NCBI RefSeq assembly: GCF_000731675.1
Contig: NZ_JMIT01000004.1
Location: forward strand, 186,001-250,000
Direction: 5' to 3'
Source of the DNA: Pseudomonas capeferrum
Lineage (GTDB): Bacteria; Pseudomonadota; Gammaproteobacteria; Pseudomonadales; Pseudomonadaceae
DNA length: 64,000 bases
How positions within the stretch are numbered: position 1 is the first letter of the stretch; every line of letters starts with the position of its first letter. Shown here in pieces: positions 8,612 through 15,375 of this stretch. Below the pieces are notes generated by a model. The model made no database searches. It was given only the letters and a program-made list of their open reading frames with translations, and was not told where the DNA came from. Made by a program: the position numbers and the translations under genes.

Positions 8612-9958
8612 TCAGGTCGCGTCCGCGTGGCTGACCATCCCTTTCACAATCACCCCCACCGTTGCCAATGCAGCCGGCACCAGCAATGCCGTCAGCACCT
8701 GCTCGAAGTTCCAGCCCAGGCCCAGCAGCGTCGCCCCACTCCAGGCGCCGAGAATTGCGCCAAAGCGGCCGATGCCCAGCATCCACGAGACGCCCGTGGC
8801 ACGCCCTTGGGTTGGGTAAAAGCGTGCTGCCAACGACGGCATCGCCGACTGGGCGCCGTTGACGCACATGCCTGCGATCAGCACCAAGGTGGCGAGCAAG
8901 GTGATGTTGCCCAGGCTCTGCCCAACGGCGTAGGCGAATACCCCGGCCAGCAGGTAGAAAATGCCGATGACCTTGTGCGGGTTGAAGCGGTCCATGGCCC
9001 AGCCCACGCCCACCGCACTCAGCACGCCACCGAACTGGAACAACGCGCCGATGAAGGCCGCCTCTTCCATGCTGGCACCACTGTCACGCATCAGCGTCGG
9101 CAGCCAGCTGGTCAGCAGGTAGACAATCACCAAGCCCATGAAATAGGTCAGCCACAACAGCATGGTGCCCAGCCCGTAGGTACCGGAGAAGATCACCGCA
9201 AACACGCTGCGCGCAGCCACCGCCTTCTGCTCCGGCACGCTGAAGCTGGCCGCCTGGGCCACCACCTGCGGCGCAATCGGCGCGAGGGTCTTGCGCACCT
9301 TGTCCGTGCCGCGGTTACGCACCACCAGGAACCGCGCCGACTCCGGCAGCCAGACCATCAGCACCACCGCCAGCAGCAGCGGCAGCACGCCACCGATCAC
9401 CAGCAGGCTGTGCCAACCGTAGGCCGGGATCATCTTCGCGGAAATGAAGCCACCACCAGCCATGCCCAGGTTGAAACCACAGAACATGCTGGTCACCAGC
9501 AGCGACTTGAGGCGCTCAGGGGTGTACTCGGAAAGCAGCGTGGTGGCATTGGGCATACCCGCGCCCAGCCCGAGCCCGGTCAAGAAGCGCAGGATCAGCA
9601 ACTGATCGACATTGGTCGCGTAGGCTGAGGCCAGGCTGAAGCCGCCGAACACCAGCACCGCGCCAACCAGCACGCCCTTGCGCCCGAAACGGTCGGCCAG
9701 CGGCCCAGAGCCCAAGGCACCGAACACCATGCCGATCAACGCGGCACTCATGACCGGGCCGAGGCTGGCGCGGTCGATACCCCACTCCTGCGACAGGGCC
9801 GGGGCGATGAAGCCCATGGCGGCCGTATCCAGGCCATCGAGGAAGACAATCAGAAAGCACAGCAACACCACCCGCCATTGATAGCGGGACAGCGGCTGAT
9901 CGTTGATGAACGACTGAACGTCGAGGCAACTGCCGACGTTGGTGTGTGGTTGGTTCAT
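8612..9958 (-). CDS. pcaK: 4-hydroxybenzoate / protocatechuate MFS transporter
   Basis: A 448-aa transporter of the aromatic acid:H+ symporter family, with 12 hydrophobic segments. The family motif in the first membrane helix, DGLDTAAMGF, gives Asp41 and Asp44, the two residues known to be essential in P. putida PcaK. The loop 2-3 motif (GPLADRFGRKGVLVG) is also present. PcaK imports 4-hydroxybenzoate and protocatechuate and also affects chemotaxis to them. The start codon overlaps an AACAACAA sequence, a good match to the Hfq/Crc target, which fits catabolite control at translation. A PcaR operator lies about 260 bp upstream, implying a long leader. Confidence 0.95.
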   Translation of the reverse strand: MNQPHTNVGSCLDVQSFINDQPLSRYQWRVVLLCFLIVFLDGLDTAAMGFIAPALSQEWGIDRASLGPVMSAALIGMVFGALGSGPLADRFGRKGVLVGAVLVFGGFSLASAYATNVDQLLILRFLTGLGLGAGMPNATTLLSEYTPERLKSLLVTSMFCGFNLGMAGGGFISAKMIPAYGWHSLLVIGGVLPLLLAVVLMVWLPESARFLVVRNRGTDKVRKTLAPIAPQVVAQAASFSVPEQKAVAARSVFAVIFSGTYGLGTMLLWLTYFMGLVIVYLLTSWLPTLMRDSGASMEEAAFIGALFQFGGVLSAVGVGWAMDRFNPHKVIGIFYLLAGVFAYAVGQSLGNITLLATLVLIAGMCVNGAQSAMPSLAARFYPTQGRATGVSWMLGIGRFGAILGAWSGATLLGLGWNFEQVLTALLVPAALATVGVIVKGMVSHADAT

Positions 9959-9965
9959 TGTTGTT
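9958..9965 (-). promoter_or_regulatory. Crc/Hfq CA-motif overlapping the pcaK start codon
   Basis: AACAACAATG places a perfect AAYAAYAA motif so that its last A is the A of the pcaK ATG. Such motifs at ribosome binding sites are where Hfq with Crc blocks translation during growth on preferred carbon sources in Pseudomonas. Confidence 0.6.
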
Positions 9966-10283
9966 ATCCAGAATTAGGGCACAGCCATGCCACTGCACTC
10001 AGGGCGCAAGTACAGGGTTGGGTAATAGGATGATGGTGGCCTGCTTCAGCCTGGATACAACAGTACTGCGTGCGGGTGCGGCCGCAGCAGCGATGGGACA
10101 GCAGTCATGGTGTGTGCCTCTCGAGTTTTTCTTGTTCGGTCGGCACAGCCGACCGTTGCGAGAGACATTAATCAGCAGACGGGGCGGACGCAATTCGCTG
10201 GGAGCGACATTGTGCGTTTATCGAACAGGAAACGGCGGGCGTGTTCGATAATGGGGCATGCAGGGGGTTGCCCCCTGCGCGCG
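9959..10283. other. pcaK-pcaR intergenic region
   Basis: This 325-bp region holds no gene. From pcaK outward it contains the CA motif at the start codon, a leader of roughly 240 nt, a perfect 8-bp hairpin CGGTCGGC/GCCGACCG at 10137-10155, the PcaR operator pair at 10212-10257, and a GC-rich hairpin (10260-10278, GCAGGGGG/CCCCCTGC) that lies just after pcaR and may end its transcript. Confidence 0.6.
10212..10257 (-). promoter_or_regulatory. PcaR operator pair upstream of pcaK
   Basis: GTGCGTTTATCGAAC (10212-10226) and GTTCGATAATGGGGC (10243-10257) are related inverted 15-mers, each differing from the copies before pcaF and pcaR at a few positions. They mark the likely pcaK promoter. Confidence 0.7.
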
Positions 10284-11159
10284 TCAACCAAACAACTGGT
10301 GGCAAAGATCCCGACTGGCCGCCAACAGGATCGGCAAGAAGCGCTGTTCCAGCTCGCTACGCGTTACCCGCCCGACATGGGTACTGACATTCAATGCTGC
10401 CAGCACCTGCCCCGACGCGTCATAGATCGGCACGGCAATGGAGCGTAGCCCTTGTTCCAGCTCCTGGTCCACTACGCACCAGCCCTGGGCACGCACTTGC
10501 TGGATGCAGGCAAACAACGATTCGGCATCATTCAAAGTGCGGCTGGTGCGCGCCTTGAGATCAGCCCGGTCCAGGTACTCGCGCAGGCTGGTGTCATCCA
10601 TCGCCGCCAGCAGGATACGCCCCATCGACGTGCAATACGCCGGTAATCGCCCGCCTACCGACAGGTCGACCGAGATCAGCCGCTCCACGGTTGCCGAGCG
10701 GGCTATATAAAGGATGTCGTCGCCTTCAAGAGTGGCCATGTTGGCCGCCTCGTGCAGTTGGTCACTGATGCGGTCCAGGTACGGCTGGGCGGAAATCGCC
10801 AAGGGCGTCGACGAAAGGTACGCATGGCCCAATGTCAGCACCTTGGGCAACAGCGAATAGGTGCGCCCGTCGGTCGTCGCATACCCCAGCTTGATCAGCG
10901 TGTGCAGGCAGCGGCGTACCGCCGCACGAGGAATCTCGGTGCGGTGGCTGATCTGGGCGATGGTCAGGTGGCGCTTGCGCTCCTGGAACGCCTGAATCAC
11001 CGCCAGCCCCCGGGCGAGCGAGGTCATGAAGTCCGGGTCGCCGGTAAACGCCTGAATACGCTTGGCCGGCGATGCCACGATCGGCGGCGCCAGTGCGGGG
11101 GCGGCAGGGCGTGCCGACTCTGGGTTGGCAGATTCGTTGGCCGGTGTTTCGTCGCTCAT
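10284..11159 (-). CDS. pcaR: IclR-family regulator of the pca genes
   Basis: A 291-aa IclR-family protein. An Ala/Pro-rich leader (residues 1-35) precedes the winged helix-turn-helix (about 45-100, LTIAQISHRTEIPRAAVRRC) and a C-terminal effector domain (about 115-285) with the family core GRILLAAM and SIAVPIYD. PcaR activates pca genes in response to 3-oxoadipate and represses its own promoter. Two PcaR-type operators 28-61 bp upstream of the start support autoregulation. Length and sequence are as expected for P. putida PcaR. Confidence 0.95.
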   Translation of the reverse strand: MSDETPANESANPESARPAAPALAPPIVASPAKRIQAFTGDPDFMTSLARGLAVIQAFQERKRHLTIAQISHRTEIPRAAVRRCLHTLIKLGYATTDGRTYSLLPKVLTLGHAYLSSTPLAISAQPYLDRISDQLHEAANMATLEGDDILYIARSATVERLISVDLSVGGRLPAYCTSMGRILLAAMDDTSLREYLDRADLKARTSRTLNDAESLFACIQQVRAQGWCVVDQELEQGLRSIAVPIYDASGQVLAALNVSTHVGRVTRSELEQRFLPILLAASRDLCHQLFG

Positions 11160-11186
11160 CGCTCACCTCAAAAAAATCGCTGGTTC

Positions 11187-11220
11187 GTGCGATTATCGAA
11201 CGAACGGCCGATAATCGCAA
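11187..11220 (-). promoter_or_regulatory. PcaR operator pair upstream of pcaR (autoregulation)
   Basis: GTGCGATTATCGAAC (11187-11201), identical to the copy before pcaF, and an inverted relative GGCCGATAATCGCAA (11206-11220). Their spacing from the start codon suits repression or autoregulation of pcaR. Confidence 0.8.
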
Positions 11221-11253
11221 TTGACCGCTGACACTTTTGCTTATACCTTTCTC

Positions 11254-11345
11254 CTGCCACTTGTGGCTTCTTTGGAGAGACTGGTCAGGTACCCACCGTA
11301 GAAGTCCCAGGCAACGGCCTCGCCCTGTGCGAGGCCGTTTTTACT
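11254..11345 (+). ncRNA. candidate small RNA of about 90 nt
   Basis: A promoter-like TTGACC (11221-11226) and TATACC (11242-11247), 15 bp apart, is followed about 65 nt later by a strong intrinsic terminator (11312-11342: AACGGCCTCGC / GCGAGGCCGTT then TTTTT). No open reading frame of note lies between them and no upstream plus-strand gene needs this terminator, since pcaR runs the other way. This arrangement suggests a short independent transcript. I do not recognise it as a named sRNA; the boundaries are estimates. Confidence 0.45.
11312..11342 (+). terminator. strong intrinsic terminator in the pcaR upstream region
   Basis: An 11-bp perfect stem, AACGGCCTCGC with its complement, a 5-nt loop CCTGT, and a run of five T. 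It is not downstream of any recognised protein gene on the plus strand, which is the reason for proposing the sRNA. Confidence 0.85.
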
Positions 11346-11692
11346 TCCCCTCCTCGCGTGTGCGTGGCAACGAACTTTTGCCCTTGCCGCCCTTCAAAGT
11401 TATACGCACGTCGTAAGACATTGCCGAATGAAACCGACAACTTCGACCGGCATTGTCAGGCCCGCATAAATACCCCTGTTCGAAGAAGGGTCGGTTGCTA
11501 TAATCAATTTGGTTGAATGCCCGATGCTGGGGTAATGGAACACACCGCTGTAATCAGCACTTCGCTTCAACCCATGTGTGTGCAGGCCCTGTATGGCATC
11601 CCCGCAGCTTTCCATGTGCCGTCTTTGTATGCACAGGGGTACGCTGTACAGCAAACAACAACAGTCTTAACTCAACTTACTCAGGTACTACT
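11346..11692. other. non-coding stretch before the 66-aa gene
   Basis: No supported gene. A perfect AAYAAYAA motif (AACAACAA, 11654-11661) lies 31 nt before the GTG start of the next gene. The short reading frames here lack ribosome binding sites and homologous features. Confidence 0.4.
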
Positions 11693-11893
11693 GTGACGAA
11701 AGATGAACTGCGCGCAGAGCTCGAGCGCCAGGCTGAACGTTACAAGGATGTTTACGGTGGTGAAGTCACCACGTACGCCGCTCAACCGGACCCGGAGCGC
11801 AAACCGTGGCGCAAGCGTGCCAGCGTGCGCGACCAGGCGTTCAACCAGGAACTGGAAAAAATGGAAAAGGACCTGCGCAGCGACAAGCCCTGA
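11693..11893 (+). CDS. small conserved charged protein, function unknown
   Basis: A 66-aa soluble protein rich in Lys, Arg, Glu and Asp (VTKDELRAELERQAERYKDV at the start), largely helical by composition, with no membrane segment or known domain. The GTG start follows AGGT at a suitable distance; an upstream in-frame extension to 11513 would be low-complexity and unlikely. The leader contains an AACAACAA motif. It lies alone between pcaR and the phosphate transporter. I do not recognise a function. Confidence 0.65.
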   Translation: MTKDELRAELERQAERYKDVYGGEVTTYAAQPDPERKPWRKRASVRDQAFNQELEKMEKDLRSDKP

Positions 11894-12207
11894 GCGCCAG
11901 GTTCACGCCATCCGCGTCGTCGCCCGGCAAGCCCGGGCGCGGTCGATCTTTACCCAGAGGTCGTAGATGAAATGGAATTACACAAATTTCATACGACCGT
12001 TTGAATGAATGCCACGTCGTACGTTTTCCAGATATTTGCCGATTTTAGTGATATTTCTCGTTTTTTATCGGACAGTTCTTTGCCAGATAGCGCGGTATTG
12101 CGCTTGCTGGTCGCACCTGGATACCTGCCATCGGTCTGTCGCAGGTGCATCGATTGCCAAGGTTTTCTGGCATAATCGCGCCCCCCTATGACCGCCAGAC
12201 AACCTTC
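11894..12207. other. AT-rich intergenic region before the phosphate transporter
   Basis: A 314-bp gap with no supported gene. An imperfect hairpin (11959-11998: GGTCGTA..TGAAAT pairing with ATTTCATACGACC) is followed by a stretch markedly richer in A and T than the surroundings (about 11960-12080), the type of DNA bound by MvaT/TurA. No Pho-box (paired CTGTCAT) is visible. The start of the next gene lacks an obvious Shine-Dalgarno sequence. Confidence 0.5.
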
Positions 12208-13680
12208 ATGATCGATTTATTCAGCGGACTGGATGCCTGGGTGTTGGTGAGCCTGCTGCTCGCCTTGACCTTCGTACTCGCCTTCGAGTTCATCAATGGC
12301 TTTCATGACACCGCCAACGCGGTAGCTACCGTCATCTATACCAAAGCCATGCCGCCGCACCTCGCCGTGTTCTTCTCCGGCGTGTTCAACTTCCTTGGCG
12401 TTCTGCTCGGTGGTGTCGGGGTGGCCTATGCCATCGTTCACCTGTTGCCGGTAGAGCTGCTGATCAATGTGAACACCGGACACGGCCTGGCCATGGTCTT
12501 CTCGCTGCTGGCTGCGGCCATCACCTGGAACCTGGGCACCTGGTACTTCGGTATCCCTGCGTCCAGCTCGCACACCCTGATCGGCTCGATCCTCGGTGTT
12601 GGCCTGGCCAATGCCCTGATCAACGACATCCCGCTGGGCGATGGCGTCAACTGGCAGAAGGCGATCGACATCGCCATGTCGCTGGTGGTCTCGCCAATGG
12701 CCGGCTTTGCCGTCGCGGCGCTGGTGCTGCTCGGCCTGAAATGGTGGCGCCCGCTGTCGAAGATGCACAAGACGCCCGAACAGCGTCGCAAGCTCGACGA
12801 CAAGAAGCACCCTCCCTTCTGGAACCGCCTGGTACTGGTGATTTCGGCCATGGGCGTGAGCTTCGTGCACGGCTCCAACGATGGTCAGAAAGGTATCGGC
12901 CTGATCATGCTGGTGCTGATCGGTATCGTACCGGCCAAGTTTGTACTCGACCTGAACAGCACCACTTATCAGATCGAGCGCACCCGCGACGCCACCTTGC
13001 ACATGAGCCAGTTCTACGAGCGCAACGCCGCCACCCTGGGTGAGTTCCTGGCACTGGGCAAGGCCAAGTCGACCGACCTGCCAGAGCAGTTCAGCTGCAA
13101 CCCGCAGCAGACCGAGCCGACCATCGCGGCCCTGCAGGCTTCGCTCAAGGGTGTGACCGACTACCACACCCTGGAAGCCGACAAGCGCGTTGAAGTGCGC
13201 CGCTACCTGCTCTGCCTGGATGACACAGCGAAAAAGGTCGGCAAGCTGCCAGGCCTGGATGCCCGTGAAAAGGCCGACCTGGAGAAGCTGCGCAAAGACC
13301 TCACCGCCACCACTGAATATGCACCGTTCTGGGTGATCGTGGCCGTTGCCCTGGCTCTGGGCCTGGGCACCATGGTCGGCTGGAAGCGCGTGGTACTGAC
13401 GGTTGGCGAGAAAATCGGCAAGCAGGGCATGACCTATGCCCAGGGCATGTCGGCGCAGATCACCGCAGCCTGCGCCATCGGCATGGCCAACGTGTTCAGC
13501 CTGCCGGTATCGACCACCCATGTGTTGTCATCCGGCGTCGCCGGCACCATGGTCGCCAACAAGAGCGGCCTGCAAGGCGGCACCGTGAAGACCATCCTGC
13601 TGGCCTGGGTACTGACCCTGCCAGCCTCGATGGGCTTGGCAGCTGGCCTGTTCTGGCTGGCGTCCAAGGCGATCGGCTGA
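12208..13680 (+). CDS. pit: PiT-family inorganic phosphate transporter
   Basis: A 490-aa inner-membrane phosphate:H+ (or metal-phosphate) symporter. The two inverted PiT signature repeats are clear: GFHDTANAVATVIYT near residue 32 and SFVHGSNDGQKGIGL near residue 224. A large hydrophilic loop (about residues 265-370) separates the two membrane halves, and a third ALGLGTMVGWKRV region with an STTHVLSSG motif closes the protein. The start MIDLFSGLDAW was chosen because the longer frame reads an unlikely leader. A bidirectional terminator follows. No PhoU-like partner gene is adjacent. Confidence 0.9.
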   Translation: MIDLFSGLDAWVLVSLLLALTFVLAFEFINGFHDTANAVATVIYTKAMPPHLAVFFSGVFNFLGVLLGGVGVAYAIVHLLPVELLINVNTGHGLAMVFSLLAAAITWNLGTWYFGIPASSSHTLIGSILGVGLANALINDIPLGDGVNWQKAIDIAMSLVVSPMAGFAVAALVLLGLKWWRPLSKMHKTPEQRRKLDDKKHPPFWNRLVLVISAMGVSFVHGSNDGQKGIGLIMLVLIGIVPAKFVLDLNSTTYQIERTRDATLHMSQFYERNAATLGEFLALGKAKSTDLPEQFSCNPQQTEPTIAALQASLKGVTDYHTLEADKRVEVRRYLLCLDDTAKKVGKLPGLDAREKADLEKLRKDLTATTEYAPFWVIVAVALALGLGTMVGWKRVVLTVGEKIGKQGMTYAQGMSAQITAACAIGMANVFSLPVSTTHVLSSGVAGTMVANKSGLQGGTVKTILLAWVLTLPASMGLAAGLFWLASKAIG

Positions 13681-13695
13681 GCGGTACCGCTGTAG

Positions 13696-13721
13696 AAAAA
13701 GGCGCCTTCGGGCGCCTTTTT
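13696..13721. terminator. bidirectional terminator between pit and the HerA-like gene
   Basis: AAAAA-GGCGCC-TTCG-GGCGCC-TTTTT: a 6-bp GC stem, extended by A:T pairs, with the stable TTCG tetraloop and U-tracts in both directions. It serves two convergent genes. Confidence 0.9.
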
Positions 13722-13732
13722 CATGCGCCTCA

Positions 13733-15208
13733 CTAGCGCTTCTTGCCACCCAGCAACGACCCCATCAACCCGCGCACCAACTGCCGCCCCAACTGATTGG
13801 CCGCTTGGCGCACCGCAGACTTGATCGCCTGCCCTGCCGCACTCTGCAAGAAGTCACCGGCCTTGTCGGCAAAGCTCTCCTCATCGGCCTTAGGCACGGG
13901 TGCAGGCTCCACAGGCTCGCCTTTGCGCTGGGTGAGCATTTCGTAGGCCGACTCACGGTCAACCGGCTTGTCATAGCGCCCAACCAGCGGCGACGAAGCA
14001 ATCAATGCACTGCGCTCAGCGGCACTCAGTGGCCCAATGCGCGATTGCGGCGGTGCGATCAGCACCCGCTGCACCATCGCGGGCGTGCCCTTATCCTCCA
14101 GCGTACCCACCAAGGCCTCACCGATACCCAGCTCGGTCAGCACCGCCAGGCTGTCGAACGCGGGGTTGGGGCGAAAGCCATCGGCCACGGCCCGCAGCGA
14201 CTTCTGCTCTTTGGCGGTGAATGCACGCAACCCATGCTGGATACGCAGGCCCAACTGGGCCAGCACCGCATCGGGCAGGTCGCCCGGCGACTGAGTGACG
14301 AAGTAGACGCCCACGCCCTTGGAGCGAATCAGCCTGACCACCTGCTCCAGGCGGTCCTGCAACGCCTTGGGCGTGCCATTGAACAACAAGTGCGCTTCAT
14401 CGAAGAACAGCGCCAATACCGGCTTGTCGGCATCGCCGCGCTCGGGCAACTGTTCGAACAACTCCGCCAACAGCCACAGCAGGAAAGTGGCATACACCTT
14501 CGGTGCCTCATGCACCAGCCGGCTGGCATCGAGCAAGTGGATACGCCCACGGCCGTCGCTGCCAGGGCGCAACAAGTCTTCGAGCTGCAACGCAGGCTCA
14601 CCGAACAGCGCCTCGGCGCCTTGCTGTTCCAGGGTCGCCAGGCGACGCAGCAAGGCCTGGGTGGACGCGCTGGTCATCAACGCGCTGTCTTCACCCAGCA
14701 TCTGCGGGTTGTCCTTCAGGTGCGCAAGCAGCGCCTTGAGGTCCTTGAGGTCGAGCAACAGCAAGCCTTCTCGGTCCGCCACCTTGAACGCTGCATACAA
14801 GGCCGCCTGCTGGCTGTCGGTCAGCTCAAGCAGGTTGCCCAGCAGCAGCGGCCCCATTTCGCTGAGGGTGGTGCGCAACGGGTGGCCGGACTCCCCGGCG
14901 ATATCCCACAAGCTCACCGGGTAAGCCTGCGGTGCATGCCCCAACCACGGCATGCCGGCAATGCGCTCGGCCACCTTGCCCTGCGGCGCGCCCGCCGCGC
15001 CCAGGCCACACAGGTCGCCTTTGACGTCGGCCGCGAACACCGCCACGCCGGCATCACTGAACACTTCGGCAAGGTGCTGCAAGGTGACGGTCTTGCCGGT
15101 GCCGGTGGCCCCAGCGACCAAGCCGTGGCGGTTGGCGAGGCGCATGGCTTGATGGACAGGCTGGCCATCAAGGCCCGCTCCTACAACAATTTGCGAAGGA
15201 TCTGACAT
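13733..15208 (-). CDS. HerA-like ATPase (DUF853)
   Basis: A 491-aa P-loop protein of the DUF853/HerA-FtsK group. Walker A is GATGTGKT (residues 33-40); the Walker B region is VLALFFDEAHLLF; a conserved VYFVTQSPGDLPDAVLAQLG motif resembles sensor/arginine-finger segments of HerA helicases. The C-terminal 60 residues are amphipathic and end in a short basic tail. The family is described as a putative DNA-translocating ATPase or helicase; the cellular role is not established. It is transcribed alone, facing the phosphate transporter. Confidence 0.8.
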   Translation of the reverse strand: MSDPSQIVVGAGLDGQPVHQAMRLANRHGLVAGATGTGKTVTLQHLAEVFSDAGVAVFAADVKGDLCGLGAAGAPQGKVAERIAGMPWLGHAPQAYPVSLWDIAGESGHPLRTTLSEMGPLLLGNLLELTDSQQAALYAAFKVADREGLLLLDLKDLKALLAHLKDNPQMLGEDSALMTSASTQALLRRLATLEQQGAEALFGEPALQLEDLLRPGSDGRGRIHLLDASRLVHEAPKVYATFLLWLLAELFEQLPERGDADKPVLALFFDEAHLLFNGTPKALQDRLEQVVRLIRSKGVGVYFVTQSPGDLPDAVLAQLGLRIQHGLRAFTAKEQKSLRAVADGFRPNPAFDSLAVLTELGIGEALVGTLEDKGTPAMVQRVLIAPPQSRIGPLSAAERSALIASSPLVGRYDKPVDRESAYEMLTQRKGEPVEPAPVPKADEESFADKAGDFLQSAAGQAIKSAVRQAANQLGRQLVRGLMGSLLGGKKR

Positions 15209-15239
15209 CTTCTTTCATCCTCTTCTCAAGCTTTGCCGC

Positions 15240-15253
15240 GTATCGGCCGATAC
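15240..15253. promoter_or_regulatory. perfect 14-bp palindrome in the herA-like / chemoreceptor gap
   Basis: GTATCGGCCGATAC is fully self-complementary and lies in the 167-bp divergent intergenic region, 32 bp from the ATPase gene start and 123 bp from the chemoreceptor start. It could be an operator of an unknown dimeric regulator. Confidence 0.35.
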
Positions 15254-15375
15254 CTCGGGGTGATATTCGCCTAGAACACAGTAACAACCCAACTAGGACT
15301 TCCCGGGATGTTGCACTGTCTTGCAGATGTATTCGTGCGAACGCCCGATAAAACCTTAGCGGAACCGATTACACC

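Noticed and set aside
11400..11654. 84-aa frame on the minus strand
   Set aside because: No ribosome binding site, no conserved features, in a region that looks like leader DNA.
12009..12191. 60-aa hydrophobic frame before pit
   Set aside because: It begins in AT-rich DNA without a ribosome binding site. It contains cysteines and a hydrophobic stretch by chance; nothing supports it as a gene.
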